DNA of 64,000 bases, taken from NCBI RefSeq assembly GCF_036588685.1, contig NC_086378.1:35503578-35567577 (forward strand), read 5' to 3'. Below the pieces are notes generated by a model. That model worked only from the letters and a program-made list of their open reading frames with translations. It made no database searches and was not told where the DNA came from. Below, in pieces: positions 54,743 to 64,000 of this stretch. Source of the DNA: Mytilus trossulus. Its lineage: Eukaryota > Mollusca > Bivalvia > Mytilida > Mytilidae. Both the position numbers and the translations under genes were made by a program. Numbering within the stretch: the stretch's first letter is position 1; each line of letters starts with the position of its first letter.

Positions 54743-56619
54743 ACTATAGGGCGTTCTGCAGAATCCCCTTTTGTTAAAAACAATATGCATCTGAAATAGG
54801 AAATTCTATAGGTTCCCCTTTTCTTTGTTTATTATGTATATATTATAGGGCGTTTATGATCCCTTGGGCGGTCTGCAGGATCCACTGTTTTCTCAACATT
54901 ATATATCCATCATAGGACGTTCTATAGGATCCCCTGTTGATTGTTTTTCATGTTTATACTATATGTCGTTCTACAGGATCTCCTGTTGTCTGAGCATTAC
55001 ATATTCTTTAGGATCCCCTGTTGGATTTGTATGCATCTAGGATAGGACCTTCTATAGGTTCCCCTGTTTTTTTTTAAACATGTATCTACTTTACGTATAT
55101 ACTAGAGGGCGTTTTGTAGGATCCCCTGTTGTTTAATAGTCGTGTATCTGCATGCTGTAGGGCGTTCTATAAGATCTCCGGGGCGGTCTATAGAATCACC
55201 TGCTGTTTGTTCATTATGTGTCTAGTATAAGACGTTCTTTAAGATCCTCTGGGCCGTCTGTATGTTCCCCTGTTGGTTGTTCATCATTTATCAATAACAG
55301 GGCGTTCTATATGACCCCTTGTTGATTAATAATTGTGCATCTGCTATAGAGCTTTCTATAGGATCCCCGGTCGGCCTATAAGATCCCCTATTGTTTTATA
55401 ATCGTGAACCTGCTATAGGGCGTTCTATAGGATCCTTGGGTCGTTCTAAAGAACCCTCTGTTGTTTGTTCCCCATGTATTTTTTAGAGGGTGTTCGATAT
55501 AATCCAAAGGTCGACCTAAGAGAGCCCCTGTTGTTTCTTCATCATGTATCTATTAGAGGGCATTCTATAGGATCCCCGGGACTGTCTATAAGATCCCGTT
55601 GTTTGTTTTAAATCATGTATCTACTAGAGAACGTTCTATATGATCCCCTGTTGGATCTATAGGATCACTTCTTGTTTAATAATCGTTTAGCTGCTATACG
55701 GTGTTATATAGGATTCCGGGGCGGTTTATAGGATCCCCTGGTTATTTTTTTCGTTATGTTTCCTGTATAACGCGTTCTATAAGATCCTCTTGACAGCTTA
55801 TAAGTTCCCCTGTTCGTTGTGCATCATGTATCTATAACAGGGCGTTTATATGATCCCCTGGGCGGTCTATAGGATCCCCTATTGTTTAATATTTGTGTAT
55901 CTGCTAGATGTATCCACTTGAAGGTGTCCTATTTAGGATCCCCTATTGTTGAATAATCGTGTATCTGCTATAGGGCGTTCTATAGGATCCCCGGGGCGTT
56001 CTATAGGATTTTCCGTTGGTTGTTCATCATGTATCTACAATAGGGCGTTCTGTAGGATTCCCTGGGCGGTCTGTATGATCCTGTATTGTTTAATAATCGT
56101 ACATCTACTATAGGGCGTTCTTTAAGATCCCCGAGTCGGTCCATAGAATCTGTAGGTTGTTCTATAGGAGCCCTATTGTTTGTTCATTATGTATCTATTG
56201 GAGGGCGTTCTACAGGATCCCCTGGCCGGTCTATAGGATTCCCTGTGGTTTAATAATTGTGTATCTGCTATAGGGTGTTGTATAGGATCCCGTTTTTTGG
56301 TAATCATGTATCTACTAGGGAGCGTTCTATGGGATCCCCTGTTGGGTCTATAGGATCACCTGTTGTGCAATATTCATGTATCTGCTATAGGGCGTTCTAT
56401 AGGATCCCCAGGGCGGTCTATAGGATCCCCTGTTCGTTGTTCATGTATCTATAATAGGATGTTCTATACGATACCCTGGGCGGTTTATAGGATCCCCGGG
56501 TCGGTCTTAGGATCCCCTCATGTTTAATAATCGTGCATCTGCTATAGGACGTTAACTCTATGTTATCCCTCTCAAAGGGGGCATATTGTTATTGTTCGTT
56601 TCTTTTTCTTTTTTTTCTC

Positions 56620-57420
56620 ATTTCGTTTATTATATATTTTCTTAAGTGTATAATATATCTTATTGAATTAAAAAGATATCTTATAAAGCATATAAGCTAT
56701 CTTTTAAAGTTGATAAAGATATCTTATAAAGAGTAAATTATGTAAAATGTCTTATATATTATATGTTATATGAGATATCTTTTATATTATATTAGATATC
56801 TCATATATTATATATGAGAGAGAGATTTTATATATCATTTGAAATATTTGATATATTATATGAGCTATCTTGAAGTTAGAATAAATAGTAAAACGGCTTG
56901 CCATATATACTCATTGAATCTATTATCATTAATAGACAGTACTTCATCAATATATCGGAAATGGATATTAAAAGACGGGTCAATTTCTTTTCTCCTGTCT
57001 GTACAAATCCATTAGAATACGAAAACAAATAGAATTGCCATTGCGAGCAAAGGCGGATGTCGTACTGTTGTCAAGTTGGAAGACGACTTTGCCATTGCTA
57101 GGTTACCGTCAGCAATTTTGAAATAAAATTTATACTAAAAAAACGCAACTACCTACTGCTAGGTACATGTAGTTCTGAGGACCATAACAATTGTTGACAC
57201 CTACTTTGTATATTGAATATCATGGTTCTATGATCAGGAATACTAGAATTATATACAAAAAAACATAAAAAAAAATACTGTTGACCAGTATTTATAGTAA
57301 TCGAGACCATCTTGGACCATCCCCTTATTAAAAGGTACAACTTTATATAATGGTTTACGTTTATGCCATAATTCCATAAAAATGAATGTGTCTATCCTTT
57401 TCCGAGAACTTGTCGGGACA
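56620..57420. other. AT-rich core between the two arms
   Basis: The left half (56640-56880) is rich in AGATATCTTATAAAG and ATATATTATATGAGATATCT motifs, many self-complementary. The right half includes ATTGCCATTGCGAGCAAAGG. No open frame looks real; the minus-strand frames at 57149-57473 are AT-biased. This is the spacer about which the arms would fold. Confidence 0.6.
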
Positions 57421-60077
57421 ATACAAGTATGGGGAAAAAGAAAAGAAAAAGAAAAAAAACCAACCAATAACAATATGCTCTCTCGACCTTTGAAAGGGAT
57501 AACATAGAACGCTTTATAGCAGATGCAAGGTTATTAAACAATAGGGGATCCTATAGACAGACCCGGGGATCATAAAGAACGCACTATAGAATATTCGCGA
57601 TTATTAAACAAAAGGAGATCATATAGACCGCCAAGGTATAAACAATAGCAGATGCAAGGTTATTAAACAATAGCGGATCCTATAGACAGACCCGGGGATC
57701 CTAGTATATAACGCACTGTAGAATATGCGCGATTATGAAACAAAAGGGGATCCTATAGACCGTCCAGGGGATCGTATAGAACAACCAGTTATAGATTAAT
57801 GATGAACCACCAACAGGGGATCCTAAAGAACGCCCCGGGGAACCTATGGAACGCCTAATAGCAGATACACGATTATAACACAACAGGTGATCCTATAGAC
57901 CCAACAGAGTATCCCATAGAACGCTCTTTAGTAGATAAATCTAGTGAATACATGATAACCAAACAATGGGATCTTATAGAACGCCCCGGGGATCCTATAG
58001 AACGCCCTATACAGATACACAACTATTCAACAACAGGGGATCATATCGACCACCCATGGGAGCATATATGTATGCATGAAAAAAACAAACAACAGTCTAA
58101 CCTATAGAACGTCCCATAGTGGATACATAATATTCAAACAACAGGGGATTCTGTAGAACGTCCTTTAGTAGATTTATAATGTTCAGACAACAGGGGATCC
58201 TGTAGAACGCCCCTTAGTATATACACGATAAACAATATATGGGATCCTATAAAACGCTATTTAGTAGATATATAATGTGCAGACAAAAGAGGAAACTGTA
58301 GAACGCCCTATGAAATAAACACGAACAACACTAACAGGGGACCCTACAGAACGTCCTATTTTAGATATAAACCGTTAAGAAAACAGGAGATCCTGCAGAC
58401 CAATCAAGGAATCATAAAAGCCTTATAGTATATACATGAAAAACAAACTTCAGGGGGACCTATAGAATTTCCTTTCTCAGATGCATAATAACAAAAGAGG
58501 ATCCTGTAGACCCGCCCTGGGGATCCTGTAGAACGACCTATAGTATAAACATGATAAACAATCAATAGGGGGTCTTATAGAACGTCGTTTAGTATATATA
58601 TCTAATGTTAAAAAAACAGGGGATCGTGTAGACCGCCCAGTGAATGAACAACAAACAACAGGGGATCATAACGAACGTCTTATCGTAGATATATAATGTT
58701 GAGAAAACAGGGGATCCTGCAGACCGCCCAGGGGATACTGTAGAACGCCCTATAGTATAAACATGATAAATAAACAACGGGGAAACCTTTAGAATGTCCC
58801 ATCTGAAATTCATTAATTTAAATAAACAACACGGGACCCTGTAGACCGTCCAGGGGATCATGTAGAACGCCCTATAGTATATATACTTGAAAAAAACCAA
58901 AAAGGGATCATAAAGAACGTCCTATAGTAGATACATAATGTTGAGAAAACAGGGAATCCTGCTGATCGCCCAGGGGATACTGTAGAAAGCCCTATAGTAT
59001 ACACTTGAAAAACAAACAACAGGGGATCCTGTAGAACGTCTTATAGTAAATAAATAATGTTGAGAAATCAGGGGATCCTGCAGACCGCCCAGGGGATACT
59101 GTAGAACGCCCTATATCATAACCATGAACAACAAACAACAGGAGTCATATAGAACGTCTTATAGTAGATATATAATTATGAGAAAAACAGGGGATCCTGC
59201 AGACCAACCAAGTGATCCTATAGAAAGCCTTATAGTATAAACATGATAATTAAACAACAGGGGAACCTTTAGAAGGTCATTTCTTAAATGAATAATTTTC
59301 ATTTACAACAGGGGACCCTGTAGACCGTCCAGGGGATCATGTAGAACGCCCTATAGTATATACTTGAAAGATAAACAACAGGGGATCCTATAGAACGTCT
59401 TATAGTAGATAAATAATGTTGAGAAAACAGGGGATCCTGCAGACCGCCCAGGGGATACTGTAGAACGCCCTATAGTATAAACCTGAATAACAAACAACAG
59501 GGGATCTTGTAGACCGTCCAGGGGATCCTGTAGAACGCTTTATGGTATAAACCTGAACAACAAACAGCAGGAGATTCTGTAGAACGTCTTATAGTAAATA
59601 AATAATGTTGAGAAATCAGGGGATCCTGCAGACCGCCCAGGGGATACTGTAGAACGCTCTATATCATAACCCTGAACAACAAAGAACAGGAGTCATGTAG
59701 AACGTCTTATAGTAGATATATAATTATGAGAAAACAGGGGATCCTGCAGACCAACCAAGTGATCCTATAGAAAGCCTTATAGTATAAACATGATAATTAA
59801 ACAACAGGGGAACCTTTAGAAGGTCCTTTCTTAAATGAATAATTTTCATTAACAACAGGGGACCCTGTAGACCGTCCAGGGTATCATGTAGAACGCCCTA
59901 TAGTATAGACTTGAAAAACAATCAACAGGGGTCTTATTAACGTCTTATAGTAGATATATGATGTTAAGACAACAGGGGATCATGAAGAACGCCCTATAGT
60001 ATATACCTTAAAGATAAACAACAGGGGATCCTATAGAACGTCTTATAGTAGATAAATAATGTTGAGAAAACAGGGGA

Positions 60078-60511
60078 TCCTGCAGACCGCCCAGGGGCTA
60101 CTGTAGAACGCCCTATAGTATAAACCTGAACAACAAACAACAGGAGATCCTATAGGAAGTCTTATAGTAGATATATGATGTTAAGACAACAGGGGATCAT
60201 GTAGAACGGCCTATAGTATATACTTGAAAGATAAACAACAGGGGATCCTATAGAACGTCTTATAGTAGATAAATAATGTTGAGAAAACAGGGGATCCTGC
60301 AGACCGCCCAGGGGCTACTGTAGAACGCCCTATAGTATAAACCTGAACAACAAACAACAGGAGATCTTATAGAAAGTCTTATAGTAGATATATGATGTTA
60401 AGACAACAGGGGATCATGTAGAACGCCCTATAGTATATACTTGAAAGATAAACAACAGGGGATCCTATAGAACGTCTTATAGTAGATAAATAATGTTGAG
60501 AAAACAGGGGA
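60078..60511 (-). repeat. 217-bp higher-order repeat block
   Basis: The TCCTGCAGACCGCCCAGGGG landmark recurs at 60078 and 60295, and its variant TCCTACAG follows at 60512, giving two exact 217-bp steps. Confidence 0.8.
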
Positions 60512-61456
60512 TCCTACAGACCGCCCAGGGGATACTGTAGAACGCCCTATAGTATAAACCTGAATAACAAACAACAGGGGATCTTGTAGACCGTCCAGGA
60601 GATCATGTAGAACGCCTTATGGTATAAACCTGAACAACAAACAACAGGGGATTCTGTAGAACGTCTTATAGTAAATAAATAATGTTGAGAAAATAGGGGA
60701 TCCTGCAGACCGCCCAGGGGATACTGTAGAACGCCCTATAGTATAAACCTTAATAACAAACAACAGGGGATCTTGTAGACCGTCCAGGAGATCCTGTAGA
60801 ACGCCTTATGGTATAAACCTGAACAACAAACAACAGGGGATTCTGTAGAACGTCTTATAGTAAATAAATAATGTTGAGAAAATAGGGGATCCTGCAGACC
60901 GCCCAGGGGATACTGTAGAACGCCCTATAGTATAAACCTTAATAACAAACAACAGGGGATCTTGTAGACCGTCCAGGAGATCCTGTAGAACGCCTTATGG
61001 TATAAACCTGAACAACAAACAACAGGGGATTCTGTAGAACGTCTTATAGTAAATAAATAATGTTGAAAAAATAGGGGATCCTGCAGACCGCCCAGGGGAT
61101 ACTATAGAACGCCCTATAGTATAAACCTGAATAACAAACAACAGGGGATCTTGTAGACCGTCCAGGGGATCCTGTAGAACGCCTTATGGTATAAACCTGA
61201 ACAACAAACAACAGGGGATTCTGTAGAACGTCTTATAGTAAATAAATAATGTTGAGAAAATAGGGGATCCTGCAGTCCGACCACGGGATACTATAGAGCG
61301 CCCTATAGTATAAACCTGAACAACAAACAACAGGGGATCCTATAGAACGTCTTATAGTAGATATATAATGTTGAGAAAACCGGGGATCCTGTAGACCGCC
61401 TAGGGGATCCTGTAGAACGCCCTATAGTATACACTTGAAAACAAACAACAGGGGAT
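60512..61456 (-). repeat. 189-bp higher-order repeat block, five units
   Basis: The TCCT(G/A)CAG landmark lies at 60512, 60701, 60890, 61079 and 61268, exactly 189 bp apart each time. Each unit holds two ~70-bp subunits with AACAACAAACAACAGG-type ends and one shorter subunit with AAATAAATAATGTTGAGAAA. Differences between units are few. Confidence 0.85.
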
Positions 61457-62556
61457 CCTATAGAACGTCTTATAGTAGATTAATAATGTTGAGAAAACAG
61501 GGGATCCTGCAGACCGCCCATGGGATACTGTATAATGCCCTATAGTATAAACCTGAACAACAAACAACAGGGGATCTTGTAGACCGTCCAGGGGATCCTG
61601 TAGAACGCCTTATAGTATAAACCTGAACAACAAACAACAGGGGATTCTGTAGAACGTCTTATACTAGTAGTAAATAAATAATGTTGAGAAAATAGGGGAT
61701 CCAGGGGATACTGGAGAACGCCCTATAGTATAAACCTGAACAACAAACAACAGGGGTCATTTAGAACGTCTTATAGTAGATATATAATGTTGAGAAAACA
61801 GGGGATCCTGCAGACCAACCAAGTGATCCTATAGAAAGCCTTATAGTATATACATGATAATTAAACAACAGGGACACCTTTAGAAGGTCCTTCCTTAAAT
61901 GCATAATTTTCATTAGCAACAGGGGATCCTGTAGAGCGCCTAGGGGATCCTGTAGAACGCCCTATAGTATACACTTGAAAAACAAACAACAGGGGATCCT
62001 ATAGAACGTCTTATAGTAGATAAATGATGTTGAGAAAACAGGGGATCCTACTGACCGCCATGGGGATACTGTAGAACGCCCTATAGTACAAACATGAACA
62101 ACAAGCAACAGGGGACCCTTTAGTACGTCATATAGTAAATATATAATGTTGAGAAAACGGGATCCTGTAGACCGCCTAGGGGATCTTGTAGAACGCCCTA
62201 TAGTTTACACTTGAAAAACAAACAACAGGGGATCATGTAGAACGTTCTCTTAGCCTAGTAGATACATCAAAAACAAACAATAGAGTATCCTCTAGAACGT
62301 TCTATAGTTTATATATAATGTTGAGAAAAACAGGGGATCCCACAGACCGACCAATGGATCCAGTAGAGAGTCCTCTATTATAAACATGATAAACAAACAA
62401 CAGGGGATTCTATAGAACGTTCTCTTAGCCTAGTAGAAACATAAAAAACAAACAATAGGGTATCCTATAGAACGTTTTATAGTTTATATAAAATGTTCAG
62501 ACAACAGGGGATCCTTTAGTATATACATGATATAAAACAAACAATATGGAATCCTA

Positions 62557-63279
62557 TATATTTTTTCTCTAAAAATTACAGGGCCCATAAAGGGCATAAA
62601 ATCAGATACAATTGATTTCCATAATTGGTAACAACAACAATAATAGAGGCATATACATATATATTTTGAATATAAGCATTGGTCAGAATCAAGCCAAAAA
62701 CCATATATATATATTGTGAATAAAAGAATAATAAAATTACATTATATATGTATTTATTCTCAAATTGTTTACTTGACTTAGTGTCAGTGTTCATACTCTT
62801 TAATTCAAAACAGTCACCAATATAACAATCCAGTTTTTCCATAAGAGAAACATTTTTCTGGGTCAAGAGCCATAAAAATTTAGAAGATTTATTCAAATTT
62901 ATAAAATTATAACAATTGTTAGAAATGTCTTGGAAAAAATCGTCCCTTTGAATATCATAAAGAGGGCATTCTAATAAAACATGAAGATTATCTTCAACTT
63001 TACCGAGGGAGCAATTAGAGTTTGTTCTTAACATACTGGCATAAAGAACTAATTGATTGGTCAAAATTTGGTAATTCAATCTCTCTCTGAATATAATCCC
63101 TTCTTTCAAACTTTCCAGTCTATGACAATATTTTAACATTGATAAAATTATAGTAAAATACATAGGAAATCTACCAATCTCTGACATTACAGCTATATCA
63201 CTTGACTTTCTGTTTACACCAAGAATATATTTCACATGAGCTTTTTCAGAAGAATCCTCACCAAAAAATTGTTCTTTAA
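62557..63279 (-). pseudogene. 5'-truncated LINE fragment inserted in the right arm
   Basis: A minus-strand open frame (62576-63235, extending upstream in frame to about 63279) reads VKYILGVNRKSSDIAVMSEI, GRFPMYFTIILSMLKYCHRL and later KVEDNLHVLLECPLYD. This is the C-terminal, post-polymerase part of a LINE ORF2 protein, including the remains of the terminal zinc knuckle (first Cys pair lost). A stretch between CHRL and the knuckle appears deleted compared with the usual length. Array units continue on both sides. It is not a piece of the LINE at 20987-25672, as the sequence differs. Confidence 0.75.
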
Positions 63280-63610
63280 GAACGTTCTATACTATAGTAG
63301 ATACATATATATAATATTCAGACAACAAGGGATCCTGGTAGACTGTCAAGGGGGTACGTCCTGTAGAACGTCCTTTAGTGTATACATGATAAACAAACAA
63401 TATAAGGGATCCGTTAGAACGTTCTGTAGTAGATATATAAGGTTCAGACAACAGGGAATCATGTAGAACGACCAAGGGAGCCTGTAGAACGCCTTAACAG
63501 TAGCTTTATTGCAAACAAGTAACAATGGTTCCTATAGAACGTTTAGCTATAGTAGAATGGTCAGACAACAGGGATCAGATTACAGATTCGTTTCTTTAAA
63601 CGCAGACCAG

Positions 63611-64000
63611 TTTAAACATCCTCTCACACTCATGTAAAGCCTTAGTACGTGTAATATGTTTAACATGTGTTAGCTACATCTTTTTTTTCAATTTGCCTAC
63701 ATAAAAATACTTTTTTAAACGGATAATAAAAATATTATTAACTCCATAGTATATCCAAGGCCATGGGACCACGTGCATGTGACATTTGCAGGTCTTTAAT
63801 TAACATAAGTAAGGCACTAAGTAATATACTGTTTATCATATCTATATGACATGTATCATGTGTATTTTAGAAAGGAATCTGTATATACATATTTGCACAA
63901 TGATATATGCTACTGTAATGCGGTACATTTTCCTTTTTTTCATGTGATAAAAAAATAAATAAAGCAAATTCACCGTGTTACATGAAAGTTAATGATTTTG
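63611..64000. other. No gene or recognised repeat
   Basis: AT-rich sequence beyond the array, with no open frame of note. Confidence 0.4.

Larger units (their letters stand above)
50728..56550 (+). repeat. Left minisatellite arm
   Basis: Built from the module GGGCGTTCTACAGGATCCCC, CTGGGCGGTCTACAGGATCC and spacers such as TTGTCTTTACATTATATAT, TTGTTTGTTTATTATTTATA and TTGATTGTTTTTATGTTTA. The outer part (to about 54480) has a regular higher-order period near 188 bp, for example 52150 to 52338. The inner part (about 54740-56550) is more irregular, uses CTATAGGATCCCC with TTTAATAATCGTGCATCTGC spacers, and is more diverged. Many short open frames arise because the period is close to a multiple of three; they are not genes. 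Confidence 0.9.
57508..63580 (-). repeat. Right minisatellite arm
   Basis: The same units as the left arm in inverted orientation: CAGGGGATCCTGCAGACCGC, CCAGGGGATACTGTAGAACG and CCCTATAGTATAAACCTGAA. Near the core (57508-58060) it uses CAATAGGGGATCCTATAGAC with GCAGATGCAAGGTTATTAAA spacers, mirroring the inner left arm. Locally it is very homogeneous. Confidence 0.9.
50670..63610. mobile_element. Giant foldback element with minisatellite arms (candidate)
   Basis: Two arrays of the same units in opposite orientation (50728-56550 and 57508-63580) flank an AT-rich core. Non-array sequence also matches between the halves. At the inner edges, CTATGTTATCCCT, CAAAGG and GCATATTGTTATTG occur left of the core at about 56550-56615 and inverted at about 57470-57500. 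At the outer edges, CCACTGTTAATTGTTT and AAGCTAC (50684-50710) correspond to inverted CCATTGTTACTTGTTT and AAGCTAC (63490-63530). The far ends CTGGTCTTCGTTT (50670-50682) and inverted CTGGTCTGCGTTT (63598-63610) match at 12 of 13. This is the architecture of foldback elements, whose long inverted repeats are built of tandem units. No transposase is seen. No convincing target-site duplication was found, so an inverted duplication without transposition remains possible. Confidence 0.65.

Noticed and set aside
57701..58900. Minus-strand open frames in the right arm
   Set aside because: The same low-complexity translation of array units, mirrored from the left arm.
50728..63580. CRISPR-like array reading of the regular repeats and spacers
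   Set aside because: The 'spacers' recur as a small set of variants, units exceed CRISPR size, orientation inverts at the core and the context is animal nuclear DNA.

Overview
The window looks like AT-rich nuclear DNA from a marine bivalve, most likely a mussel (Mytilus-like). This rests on intron-split genes with GT-AG junctions, a metazoan BTG-family protein, and many dispersed repeats of types I associate with mussel genomes. That species assignment is recall plus inference, not a database result. It is a host-gene-poor, transposon-rich stretch with two supported host genes.

Layout. 1-1.35 kb: a Penelope-like reverse transcriptase fragment and its 3' tail, then a near-perfect 302-bp tandem duplication. 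2.6-4.7 kb: a decayed transposase-like gene. 5-15 kb: repeat fossils, including an integrase C-terminal remnant of a Ty3/Gypsy element (minus strand, 8.4-8.9 kb) and a frameshifted Myb/SANT-like fragment (14.75-14.95 kb). 15.6-20.6 kb: the 3' part of a seven-exon host gene (plus strand) encoding a helical protein, with introns full of retroposon pieces. Just past its stop lies an apparently intact LINE (21.0-25.7 kb). Its ORF1 and ORF2 share one frame and are separated by a single UAG. 27.0-29.6 kb: a 2.6-kb DNA element with 68-bp terminal inverted repeats. 31.6-34.4 kb: three transposons nested in one another. 36.5-42.2 kb: a long stretch with no dispersed repeat I recognise, perhaps the 3' UTR of the next gene. 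42.2-47.6 kb: a complete three-exon BTG-family gene (minus strand) with MITEs in its first intron.

The last 13 kb (50.67-63.61 kb) is the most striking part. It is a giant inverted repeat whose two ~6-kb arms are minisatellite arrays built on GGATCC-containing units, in opposite orientation around a ~0.8-kb AT-rich core. The arms match beyond the array at both the inner and the outer edges, so the whole resembles a foldback-type mobile element. It carries higher-order repeats of exactly 189 and 217 bp and has itself been invaded by a LINE fragment and by a ~50-bp retroposon tip.

Functionally, the BTG protein should act in growth control and mRNA deadenylation. The coiled-coil gene product is unassigned, with an F-BAR-like protein as a weak guess. 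Almost everything else is selfish DNA in states from apparently intact to nearly erased.
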